From Hyphomicrobiaceae bacterium (lineage in GTDB: Bacteria; Pseudomonadota; Alphaproteobacteria; Rhizobiales; Hyphomicrobiaceae): DNA of 64,000 bases. Numbering within the stretch: the stretch's first letter is position 1; every line of letters begins with the position of its first letter. The notes beneath the pieces were generated by a model that made no database searches, had not been told where the DNA came from, and saw only the letters and a list, made by a program, of their open reading frames with translations. Position numbers and translations under genes: made by a program. This document shows, in pieces, positions 27,385-35,642 of the stretch. The DNA lies in the NCBI GenBank assembly GCA_020442165.1, contig JAGRKV010000078.1, positions 1 through 64,000 on the forward strand. The letters run 5' to 3'.

Positions 27385-27840
27385 TCATCCGCCCGTCAGG
27401 CGGTAGGATGCGTGGCAGGTGTTGCAGGTATTGAGTATCGTTTCGAGCTGTTTGAGAACGGCCGTCTTGTCGCCGATGGAGCCAGCTTCCTGGGCCAGCG
27501 CATCGAAAGCTTCGTGCGTCTGGTGGCCCATCATCTTGAATTCCTTGGGCAGCTTTTGACGCAGCGTCGGCGGCACAGCGTGCATTACGCCCATGCCGCT
27601 CTTCTTGGCGGGGGATGCCGCTTCTGCAGTCTTGTCGCTTGCTACCGCAGAGACAATGCCCTCGACGCTTTGCAGAAAGTTGCGCATCTCATTCAACACG
27701 AACGCGCGCTCCGCGGGCTCCAATGCGATTGCCTGGCGGGGATCGGCCGTTTCTTCGGCAATGGAGACATGCGTTGCCGCGACGGCGCAAATTCCTGCGG
27801 CCATGGCAATGGCGGCGATACCTGATGCATTCATGCGCAT
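27385..27840 (-). CDS. Cytochrome c'-like periplasmic protein
   Basis: A 151-residue exported class II cytochrome. It has a signal peptide (about 1-28), a predicted four-helix-bundle body, and a single haem-binding motif CNTCH near the C-terminus followed by ASYR, the arrangement typical of cytochrome c'/c556. The start is the ATG at 27838-27840 behind AGGA. It sits between pheS (38 bases upstream) and a membrane-protein gene. Members of this family bind NO or serve as electron carriers; which applies here is unknown. Confidence 0.85.
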   Translation of the reverse strand: MRMNASGIAAIAMAAGICAVAATHVSIAEETADPRQAIALEPAERAFVLNEMRNFLQSVEGIVSAVASDKTAEAASPAKKSGMGVMHAVPPTLRQKLPKEFKMMGHQTHEAFDALAQEAGSIGDKTAVLKQLETILNTCNTCHASYRLTGG

Positions 27841-27878
27841 GGTGCGGTTTCCTGCTTCATGATGTCGGTTGTCTTGAT

Positions 27879-28946
27879 CTACGATGACAGTCCGGCTGAA
27901 AGGCCGGGCACGTCGAGAACCGAGAAGCCGTAGTGCTTCAGCCAGCGCAGGTCGGCATTGAAGAACGCGCGCAAGTCGGGGATGCCGTACTTCAGCATGG
28001 CCATGCGATCGATGCCCATGCCGAAGGCGAAGCCCTGGTACTTCTCGGGATCGATACCGCAGTTCTTCAGCACATTGGGATGCACCATGCCGCAGCCGCC
28101 GATCTCCAGCCACTTGCCGGGCTTGCCAATGACGTCGGCGGCAATGTCGATCTCGGCCGACGGCTCGGTGAAGGGGAAGTAAGAGGCGCGCAGCCGCATC
28201 TTCACGTCGGTCTCGAAGAAGGCACGGCACATTTCCTCGATGGTCCACTTCAGGTGTCCCATGTGAGTGTGCTCATCGATCACCAGCGCCTCGATCTGGT
28301 GGAACATGGGCGTGTGGGTCTGGTCGCTGTCGCAGCGATAGACGCGGCCGGGCGCGATGATGCGGATCGGCGGCTTCTGCCGCAGCATGGTGCGGATCTG
28401 CACAGGCGAGGTGTGGGTGCGCAGCACTAGGCGCTCGCCGGCCTCATTGGGCGCGAAATAGAACGTGTCGTGGTCCTGGCGCGAGGGATGCTCGGCTGGA
28501 ATGTTGAGCTTGGTGAAGTTGTAGTCATCGGTCTCGATGTCGGGACCTTCGGCGATGGCAAAACCCATGTCGGCGAAGATCTCGGCCAGTTCTTCCATCA
28601 CCTGCGAGACCGGATGGATGCGGCCTTCGGCTTCGGGGCCCGACCGTACCGGCAGCGTAATGTCGGCACGCTCGGTGGCCAGGCGCTGTTCGAGCGCGGC
28701 TGCTTCCAGTCGTGATTTGTGGGTGTCGAGCGCTTCGCTGACCCGTGTCTTGACGGCGTTGACGGCCTGGCCGAATGCCTTGCGCTCGTCGGGCGGCAGC
28801 TTGCCCAGCGTCTGCATCAGCTCGGGGATCCGCCCCTTCTTGCCGAGCGCGGCGATGCGCACCTGTTCGAGCGCGTCGAGCGATGTCACGCCCGCGATGT
28901 CGGCAAGGAGGCCCTGCTCGAGAGTGTCGAGGTCGCTGGTGGTCAT
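27879..28946 (-). CDS. pheS: Phenylalanyl-tRNA synthetase alpha subunit
   Basis: A 355-residue catalytic alpha subunit of class II phenylalanyl-tRNA synthetase. It has an N-terminal coiled coil (about 1-90), motif 2 (DQTHTPMFHQIEAL) and motif 3 (GFAFGMGIDRMAMLKYGI), with PSAEIDI for phenylalanine/ATP binding. The start is the ATG at 28944-28946, which gives the normal family length; the frame stays open upstream without similarity. A hairpin lies in the 218-base gap after rplT. Confidence 0.97.
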   Translation of the reverse strand: MTTSDLDTLEQGLLADIAGVTSLDALEQVRIAALGKKGRIPELMQTLGKLPPDERKAFGQAVNAVKTRVSEALDTHKSRLEAAALEQRLATERADITLPVRSGPEAEGRIHPVSQVMEELAEIFADMGFAIAEGPDIETDDYNFTKLNIPAEHPSRQDHDTFYFAPNEAGERLVLRTHTSPVQIRTMLRQKPPIRIIAPGRVYRCDSDQTHTPMFHQIEALVIDEHTHMGHLKWTIEEMCRAFFETDVKMRLRASYFPFTEPSAEIDIAADVIGKPGKWLEIGGCGMVHPNVLKNCGIDPEKYQGFAFGMGIDRMAMLKYGIPDLRAFFNADLRWLKHYGFSVLDVPGLSAGLSS

Positions 28947-29133
28947 GGGTCTTTCAGATCCTGCTTGTCGTCGGTGTTGGCTGTACCTGCCGCGATCCGC
29001 ATAATCGGCACCTGACGGGCCGCAGTGGGGATCGCGGGAGGAGACCGGACAGCCGAACTCCGCGCTGGCGTGGTGCCGCGCAGAGCCCCGCGCATATTGG
29101 CGGAATGACAACAGGATCTCTGCGCTGGCAGTA

Positions 29134-29153
29134 CCTCGCCCTTGATGGCGAGG
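29134..29153 (-). promoter_or_regulatory. Hairpin between rplT and pheS
   Basis: Seven-base perfect arms CCTCGCC (29134-29140) and GGCGAGG (29147-29153) with a six-base loop, 12 bases beyond the rplT stop. No T-run follows on the minus strand, so it may be an attenuator-like or RNA-processing structure, or a weak terminator, rather than a full terminator. I see no phenylalanine-rich leader peptide nearby. Confidence 0.35.
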
Positions 29154-29164
29154 GGCGGCGCTGT

Positions 29165-29539
29165 CTAAGCCGCCTTCTTCACGGCTGCGGCAGCCTGATC
29201 GACCAGTGCCTTGAAGGCTGCCTCGTCGCGTACGGCGATGTCGGCCAGAACCTTGCGGTCGATCGTGATGCCAGCCTTGTTGAGGCCGTCGATAAATCGC
29301 GCATAGGTCATCGCGTTCTCGCTGGCCTCGCGGACTGCAGCGTTGATGCGCTGGATCCAGAGCGCGCGGAAGTTGCGCTTGTTGGCCTTGCGGTCGCGAT
29401 AGGCGTACTGCATCGCCTTCTCGACCGCCTGCTTGGCGACCCGGATGGTGTTCTTGCGGCGGCCGTAATAGCCCTTGGCTGCCTTGATGACTTTCTTGTG
29501 CTTGGCGTGGGCGGTTACGCCGCGCTTTACGCGTGCCAT
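29165..29539 (-). CDS. rplT: Large-subunit ribosomal protein L20
   Basis: A 124-residue L20 protein with the diagnostic N-terminus MARVKRGVTAHAKHKKVIKA, the basic YYGRRKNTIRVAKQAVEKAM helix and the conserved LWIQRINAAVRE core that binds 23S rRNA. It lies 75 bases downstream of rpmI on the same strand. In many bacteria L20 represses its own operon by binding a leader RNA; no such leader is recognisable here. Confidence 0.98.
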   Translation of the reverse strand: MARVKRGVTAHAKHKKVIKAAKGYYGRRKNTIRVAKQAVEKAMQYAYRDRKANKRNFRALWIQRINAAVREASENAMTYARFIDGLNKAGITIDRKVLADIAVRDEAAFKALVDQAAAAVKKAA

Positions 29540-29614
29540 GAGAATGCTCCGCTTCTAATCAGGTGTTCGGCTTGATGGTGCGAGGTGGCGTGATCGCCGG
29601 GGCGTGCCCCGGGG

Positions 29615-29815
29615 TCAGCGGTTGTAGGGCATGTACTTCTTGACGATGCCCTCGTCGCAGTCCTTCAGCACCATGGTGCCGCGTGCGTTGCGGATGAACT
29701 TGGTGGTGCGCTTAATCATGCCGTGGCGCTTGCCAGCGGCGGCGACCTTGATCTTGCCCGATGCGGTGAATTTGAAGCGCTTCTTGGCGCCACTCTTGGT
29801 CTTCTGCTTGGGCAT
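29615..29815 (-). CDS. rpmI: Large-subunit ribosomal protein L35
   Basis: A 66-residue L35 protein, from MPKQKTKSGAKKRFKFT to IVKKYMPYNR, highly basic throughout as expected. The ATG at 29813-29815 follows GAGGAGAG. It begins the rpmI-rplT pair. infC, which usually precedes it directly, is 775 bases away here, with an opposite-strand receiver-domain remnant in between. Confidence 0.97.
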   Translation of the reverse strand: MPKQKTKSGAKKRFKFTASGKIKVAAAGKRHGMIKRTTKFIRNARGTMVLKDCDEGIVKKYMPYNR

Positions 29816-30255
29816 TTTGCTCTCCTCGAAATGGATGCGCGCAATACCCCTGCCGCTCGCGCTTTTCTGGCGCTCGCTGGCGTCTCTCTCCGGTGCGCGG
29901 GCGATCATTGCCGCCTGCATCCAGCCGGTTTGGCTGGGCGGGAGAGGTGCTTTGGGGGCATTTCGCTTCAGGATCAAAGCATTATGAGCCGCCACGGCAT
30001 GCCCCGCCGGACGGCTCGATGCGCGGTTTATAGGGGCAAGGTTTTGCCGGTGCAAGTGAATTTGCTGGCTGGGCACGCAGGCTGGTCTGAGCGCAAAACC
30101 GTTCCAATCGGATTGTGGGCGGGAATAAATCAGTCACCAACGATATTGCAGTGCAACAAAAGTAATGTTGCGACGCAGCGTGCCCTCTGGTACCAACGTA
30201 CGAGTTCTAGGGAATGGGACGGAGCAAAGCTCCAAAATTGCAGGACTAGACGCGG
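29816..30255. other. 440-base gene-free stretch upstream of rpmI
   Basis: No plausible coding frame on either strand. It should contain the rpmI-rplT promoter (minus strand) and the start of the receiver-domain gene (plus strand). It lies where infC and rpmI are normally only tens of bases apart, so it is probably an insertion relative to the usual order. No clear ribosomal-leader structure was seen by eye. Confidence 0.5.
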
Positions 30256-30531
30256 ATGTCTGAACGAATTCTGCTGGTTGAGGATGATCCTCTGATTGCT
30301 GACACACTTCGGCTCAACATCCGAGGGGAGATCCCCGATGCCGATATCGTCCACGTCACGACGCTCAGCGAGGCGCGTGAAGCCGTTCTAGGCAGTGGCG
30401 TCTTCGATTTCGTCTACCTGGACTTGTGGTCCAACGACGGAAGCGGCTTCAAGGGACTCATGGAATTCAAGAAGCTTTTCCCGAGGCAATCCATTTTGAT
30501 TGCCTTCAGGCACCTGACGCTGACGGCGTGA
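30256..30531 (+). CDS. Truncated, probably frameshifted response-regulator receiver domain
   Basis: The frame encodes 91 residues of a CheY-like receiver: strand ILLVEDDPLIAD with the acidic pocket (Glu9, Asp10, Asp11), and phospho-acceptor Asp in FVYLDLWSNDGSG (about residue 57). It stops after about three quarters of the fold. The -1 frame continues from about 30505 to 30632 and reads APDADGVRSNASAGAVKRFS, which resembles the missing helix 4/strand 5 of a receiver. This suggests a frameshifted gene, or a base error. The lost part would carry the conserved Lys. Its 3' continuation overlaps the end of infC. Probably a decaying orphan regulator. Confidence 0.6.
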   Translation: MSERILLVEDDPLIADTLRLNIRGEIPDADIVHVTTLSEAREAVLGSGVFDFVYLDLWSNDGSGFKGLMEFKKLFPRQSILIAFRHLTLTA

Positions 30532-30590
30532 GAAGCAACGCCTCGGCGGGGGCTGTGAAGCGTTTTTCCCGCCGCGGAACGAGTGGCGCC

Positions 30591-31130
<540 letters not shown>

Positions 31131-31357
31131 GTTGGTCTCTCCTTTAGTGGCCTCAGCACTGTTGTCGCAAATGGGTGCGTTCTTGTCTTCCTGCACCAAT
31201 GGCCGCGCGTCAGCTCAAATGGGCTGAGGCGACGGGGCAAAAGCGGAAGATCTGGGCCAAGAGACATGAAAATGGGGCATGAAGTCAAGCGAGCCGGTGT
31301 CTTCCGGCGGCGTAAGCGGGATTTTGATGCCGTTGGGCCTCAGGATACCGTTGCAGA

Positions 31358-32149
31358 TCAGCGGCTTTGCTTCATGCGCAGCATCCGCAAGATCCTCTGC
31401 CACCGGTAGTAGGCGGTGATCCAGGCGAAGCGCAGCCCGGTCACGCCGCCCAGCATGTGGGTGCGGATGACGTAGTATTTGAAGAAGTTCCAAGGCAGGT
31501 CGACGGCGGATCGAACGAGCAGGGCCTGCGTCGATTTTGGCTTTGAATGCAGTGCGTTATAGGTTGCGCGCTCATCGCATTTGCGGCTGAGGTCCGCCAG
31601 GGAGCGGACCGAGTGATGGTACAACACGCCATTCAGATGACCGGGCGCCTCGCTCTCGGGATCGACCGAGTCGTGCAGGGTCGAATCCTTGAAGCGGCAG
31701 CGGCGGCGGTCATAAAGGCGCAGGCAGTAGTGGTCGCGGGCCAAAGGGCGGGGCCGCGACTTGCCGGGGTAAACGATCGAAACGCGCATCCCATAAACCG
31801 CCAGGGGCGGGGACGCACCATCGGTGAACAGTGACCGGAATTCGGCAGCCAGATCCGGGCTCACCACTTCGTCTGCGTCGATGTTCAAGAGCCAGTCGTT
31901 TGCGCACTGCTCTTCGCCGAACCGCTTTTGCTGACCGAAGCCGGGCCACGCATTGTAGATGACGCGGGCGCCGGATCGCTGGGCGACGGCGACGGTGTCG
32001 TCCGTGCTGCCGGAATCGATGACGATGACCTCGCTGACGAGGCCAGCTACTGACTCAATGGTGCGCGCGATGCGGTCGGCTTCGTTCTGGGCGATGATGA
32101 AGCAGGAGACCGGGAGGCGATCCTGCGGGTGCGCTTGGTTTGCCGCCAT
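31358..32149 (-). CDS. Family 2 glycosyltransferase, LPS-core type (WaaE/KdtX-like)
   Basis: A 263-residue GT-A enzyme with the motifs VSCFIIAQNEADRIARTIES, VIVIDSGSTDDTV and DWLLNIDADEVVSP (the DxD site), typical of the lipopolysaccharide-core beta-glucosyltransferase family. A hydrophobic and basic C-terminus suggests membrane association. It starts six bases after the stop of a GT4 glycosyltransferase gene on the same strand, so they form an operon. The sugar transferred is inferred from family, not demonstrated. Confidence 0.85.
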   Translation of the reverse strand: MAANQAHPQDRLPVSCFIIAQNEADRIARTIESVAGLVSEVIVIDSGSTDDTVAVAQRSGARVIYNAWPGFGQQKRFGEEQCANDWLLNIDADEVVSPDLAAEFRSLFTDGASPPLAVYGMRVSIVYPGKSRPRPLARDHYCLRLYDRRRCRFKDSTLHDSVDPESEAPGHLNGVLYHHSVRSLADLSRKCDERATYNALHSKPKSTQALLVRSAVDLPWNFFKYYVIRTHMLGGVTGLRFAWITAYYRWQRILRMLRMKQSR

Positions 32150-32155
32150 CGGGAG

Positions 32156-33328
32156 TCAGCGCCCTCGCCGCCGGCTGAGGACGGTGTCGTAGACCGCAAG
32201 CGTCTTGGATTTGAGCTGGGCGAGCGTGAACAGGCTGCGGACGCGAGCGGCGCCGCGCGCTCCCATCTGGCGGCGCTCATCGGGTGTCCATGACAGAAGC
32301 GTCGCGATCGCCTGGGCGGTCGCGGCGGGGTCTGCGTAGGGCACGCGCAAACCGCTTGCTGCAGACAAAGGTACGTCGGGGGGTGTCAGCGCGACCTCGC
32401 GGCCGGGGCCGGTGTCGGAGACGATCATCGGCACGCCCATCGCCTGGGCCTCGATGGCAACGCGGGGCAGGCCTTCCTGCTCGGAAATGTTGAGCGAGAT
32501 GTCGGTGACCGCATAGGCCGCTGACATGTCGCGCACATGGCCGGGGAAACGCAGCCAGTCTGCTACGCCCAGCTTTTCGGCCTGCGCCTGGAGCGCGGCC
32601 TTGAACTCAGGCTTTTCGACTTCACCGGCCAGGACGCAGACACATTCGATGCCGCCGCTCGCCTTCAGGATGCCGAGCGCATCGATGAGATGCTGTTGCG
32701 CCTTGCGCGGGGTGATGCGCCCAGCCAACAGCAGGACGGGCTTTCCGCCGTCAGCGTCCAGTTGCTGGCGCATGGCCGCCATGCGCTCGGGAGAGAGGCT
32801 TTCGGGATCGAACACCGTCTCGTCGAAGGCGCGATGGATAATGGCAATGCGTTCCTCTGGCGTGTGATAGCGCGTGCGGATCAGGTGGGCCATGTAGTCC
32901 GATACCGCGATCACCGTGTCGCTGCGGGCCATGACGCTGTTGTAGAGGTTCTTGATGCGGCCGCGCTCGGAATATTCGGAATGATAGGTCGTGACGAACG
33001 CAATGCCTGTCCGGCGCGCCGCGATAAGCGCGCTCCAGGCGGGGGCGCGGCTGCGGGCATGAATGATGTCGACGCGCTGGCTGCGGATCATCACGGCGAG
33101 CTGGCGGGCGTTGGCAACAAGTGTCGCCGGGTTCTTGGTCGCGACCGGGAGAATGACATGCTCGGCGCCGACGGCCTCGAGCTGTGGCACCAGCTGGCCA
33201 CCCTCTGAGACGACAATGGCGCGATGTCCGGCCTTCACCAGCGCGTCGGCTATCTGGAGACAGCCCAACTCGGCACCGCCGGCGCGCATGCGTGGTATGA
33301 CTTGCAGAACGGTGATGCGTTCGGACAC
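32156..33328 (-). CDS. Family 4 glycosyltransferase
   Basis: A 390-residue GT-B glycosyltransferase. The N-terminal domain opens ITVLQVIPRMRAGGAELGCLQIA, the glycine-rich acceptor loop. The C-terminal donor domain shows LLLAGRITPRKAQQHLIDAL, NISEQEGLPRVAIEAQAMGVP (the E-x7-E signature) and the nucleotide-sugar pocket. I place the start at the GTG at 33326-33328, just before the first strand; the frame is open to 33409, adding 27 residues without family features. It is the first gene of a pair with the LPS-core type GT2, so a lipopolysaccharide-core role is likely. Confidence 0.85.
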   Translation of the reverse strand: MSERITVLQVIPRMRAGGAELGCLQIADALVKAGHRAIVVSEGGQLVPQLEAVGAEHVILPVATKNPATLVANARQLAVMIRSQRVDIIHARSRAPAWSALIAARRTGIAFVTTYHSEYSERGRIKNLYNSVMARSDTVIAVSDYMAHLIRTRYHTPEERIAIIHRAFDETVFDPESLSPERMAAMRQQLDADGGKPVLLLAGRITPRKAQQHLIDALGILKASGGIECVCVLAGEVEKPEFKAALQAQAEKLGVADWLRFPGHVRDMSAAYAVTDISLNISEQEGLPRVAIEAQAMGVPMIVSDTGPGREVALTPPDVPLSAASGLRVPYADPAATAQAIATLLSWTPDERRQMGARGAARVRSLFTLAQLKSKTLAVYDTVLSRRRGR

Positions 33329-33477
33329 GTTGCAGGTCTCGCTCAAGGACTCGGCACCGATGGGCAGCGCAGGCAGCCCGCGTTCTAGACCATGATTGCG
33401 CCGTGGCAAATCGTTTGTCGGGAGTGGGCCGGGCTAAGCCCGCGCGATGTGAGAAAAAGCGAAAGAGGAACAGGGCT

Positions 33478-34266
33478 TTGCAGGATCATGACGGTGTCCA
33501 GTACCTGAGCGTGACCAATGCTGGGAAAACACGGCGCATAGCGTATCTGCTGTCAGGTGCGCGGCAGGCTGGTGGCACGGGGCTGATGTGGCTTCCCGGA
33601 CTGATGTCGGACATGATTTCGACAAAGGCGGCGGCTCTGGCCGAGTGGGCGGCTCCGCGTGGGCTTGCCATGACGCGATTCGACTATTCAGGGCATGGGC
33701 GCTCGGAGGGCGAGTTTCGGGACGCGACGATAGGTGACTGGCTGGCCGAAGCACGCGCGGTTTTCACTCAGCTGACGACAGGTCCGCAGATTCTCGTCGG
33801 CTCATCGACGGGGGGGCACATCGCTCTGCTGCTACTGCGCGACCTCCTGCGATCATCGCCCGCTGATGCTCACCGCATCAAGGCGCTGGTTCTGATTGCC
33901 CCTGCGTGGGACCTGACTGAAGAACTCATGTGGAAAGAGTTCGACGCGGATGCGCGGCGCGAACTGATGGAGAATGGCGTCTTTCATCGGCCCTCAGATT
34001 ACGGCGCGCCCTACGCCATCACGCGGCAGTTCATCGAAGAGGGACGCAACCATCTCTTCAAGGCCGAGCCGTTCGATCCAGGGCGGCCCGTTGTCATCCT
34101 GCAAGGCGTGATGGACAAGGATGTGCCCGTGGCGCACGCACGCAAGCTTGCGGGCTTTCTCACCGGCGGCTGGGCCAAACTCATTGAAGTTGCGGACGGA
34201 GAGCACCGCATGTCCAGACCTCAGGATCTGGAGCTGCTCTACGATCAAATCTCCGCACTGTGCTGA
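33478..34266 (+). CDS. Alpha/beta hydrolase (ABHD10-like)
   Basis: A 262-residue serine hydrolase. The oxyanion region FDYSGHGRSEG, nucleophile elbow GSSTGG (Ser110), acid in GVMDKDVP and catalytic His in DGEHRMSRP are all visible. The pattern is close to ABHD10, a mitochondrial thioesterase and depalmitoylase, and its alphaproteobacterial homologues. The start is a TTG at 33478 behind AGAGGA; the open frame extends to 33403 with a lysine-rich, unlikely N-terminus. It is divergent from the GT4 gene. Confidence 0.85.
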   Translation: MQDHDGVQYLSVTNAGKTRRIAYLLSGARQAGGTGLMWLPGLMSDMISTKAAALAEWAAPRGLAMTRFDYSGHGRSEGEFRDATIGDWLAEARAVFTQLTTGPQILVGSSTGGHIALLLLRDLLRSSPADAHRIKALVLIAPAWDLTEELMWKEFDADARRELMENGVFHRPSDYGAPYAITRQFIEEGRNHLFKAEPFDPGRPVVILQGVMDKDVPVAHARKLAGFLTGGWAKLIEVADGEHRMSRPQDLELLYDQISALC

Positions 34267-34346
34267 TGCAAGGCGGGCTTTCAGTTCAGCCGGCTTTAGA
34301 GATCCGGCGTCAGGAACCTTTAGGAATTTTGGCTTATCGTGGGCCA

Positions 34347-34718
34347 ATGCAATTGTCGAAATGGATTATGGCTGCCGCTGCTCTGGGCGCAATTTTCAGT
34401 GCCTCGCTGAGCATTTGGAATGCCGACCCGGTTACGGGGGTGGCGTTCGTGGCCATTGGCATCTTCATGCTTGCATTCATTGTCGCGCCATATGCCGTTG
34501 CATATGTCGTCGCACGGCGCAACGAAGGCAAGCTGTGGACGCAGGCGCTTCTCCTTGCCGCCGTGCTGGTCGCCTTGTCGCTTTCGATTTACGGCAACTG
34601 GTCTTTCGCAATGGCTTCGGGAAAGGACAAGGACCCACTCATGCTGGCAGCCGTCGTCATCTATCAGGTGATGATAATCGTGCCCGCCGCGATACTGAGC
34701 CAGTTCTTCCGCCGTTAG
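34347..34718 (+). CDS. Small integral membrane protein of unknown function
   Basis: A 123-residue protein with four hydrophobic helices (about 5-24, 32-54, 64-80 and 97-117) separated by short charged loops (RRNEGKL, ASGKDKD). There is no recognisable motif. The ATG at 34347 puts the first helix at the N-terminus; the frame is open to 34260. It lies 80 bases after the hydrolase gene in the same direction. Confidence 0.65.
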   Translation: MQLSKWIMAAAALGAIFSASLSIWNADPVTGVAFVAIGIFMLAFIVAPYAVAYVVARRNEGKLWTQALLLAAVLVALSLSIYGNWSFAMASGKDKDPLMLAAVVIYQVMIIVPAAILSQFFRR

Positions 34719-34791
34719 ATTGTCTCACAGCTACGCCGAAGCGATCTGTGCTGTTCACCGACGGACCCGATCCTGGCCAAAGTGATGGCCA

Positions 34792-35421
34792 TCAATCGAC
34801 AAGGCTGAGGAACTCCTGCCGGGTGATCGCATTGTCGCGGAAGACGCCCAGCATGCGGCTCGTCACCAGGTCCGTGCCAGGCTTCATGACGCCCCTTGTG
34901 GTCATGCAATGGTGCTCGGCCTTGATGAGCACGGCGACACCCTGGGGCTGCAGCACTTCCTCGATGACGTTGGCGATTTGCGCCGTCATCTTCTCCTGGA
35001 TCTGGAGCCGCTTGGCGAAGACCTGGACGACACGCGCGAGCTTTGAAATGCCGACGACCCGGCCATTGGGGATATAGGCGACCCAGGCCTTGCCGATGAT
35101 CGGCGCCATGTGATGCTCGCAGTGGCTTTCGAAGCGGATGCCGCGCAGCGAGATCATCTCGTCGTAGCCTTCGATCTCCTCAAAGGTCTTGGAGAGGATT
35201 TCCGTCGGGTCCATCGCATAGCCCGCGAAATACTCATCATAGGCCTTGACGACGCGCTTGGGCGTTTCGATCAGACCGTCCCGGGAGACATCCTCGCCGA
35301 CCCAGCGGAGAATGGTGCGGATTGCGTCCTCAGCCTCCTCGCGTGTGGGCTTGCCCTTGCTTGCCGCGGCTTTGGCTGCGGCCATGGCGCGGGCATAATC
35401 ATCGCTGGGGGGGCGGGCCAT
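34792..35421 (-). CDS. folE: GTP cyclohydrolase I
   Basis: A 209-residue type I enzyme that converts GTP to 7,8-dihydroneopterin triphosphate, the first step of folate and pterin synthesis. The zinc-binding cysteine and histidine are in FESHCEHHMAPI, and the second zinc cysteine in AEHHCMTTRGV. The C-terminal LSLVD end is normal. It has its own ATG behind GAGGAA. It occupies the position directly after addB, where addA is usually found in related genomes. Confidence 0.96.
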   Translation of the reverse strand: MARPPSDDYARAMAAAKAAASKGKPTREEAEDAIRTILRWVGEDVSRDGLIETPKRVVKAYDEYFAGYAMDPTEILSKTFEEIEGYDEMISLRGIRFESHCEHHMAPIIGKAWVAYIPNGRVVGISKLARVVQVFAKRLQIQEKMTAQIANVIEEVLQPQGVAVLIKAEHHCMTTRGVMKPGTDLVTSRMLGVFRDNAITRQEFLSLVD

Positions 35422-35642
35422 TTGCGAGCATTCCTCTCGTTTTGTCTTGTTCGCGACTCGTGGTCAGGCCGCGTTGAGGCAGGGAAGGTGCGGTTTGCGA
35501 TCCGCAGCGGGCGGACGGCACTGCGCAACATGGGGGTTGCGGGCATCGGCTGCAAGTATAGCGATGTCGCATGATGCGCTGGCCGCGCAATCTGGCCGGC
35601 AGTCTCGACGGGAGCGGTCTTGCTGCCGAACATGCCGATAAA

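Noticed and set aside
29816..30255. Ribosomal-protein leader RNA for L20 autoregulation
   Set aside because: No convincing conserved structure was visible; kept only as a gene-free region.
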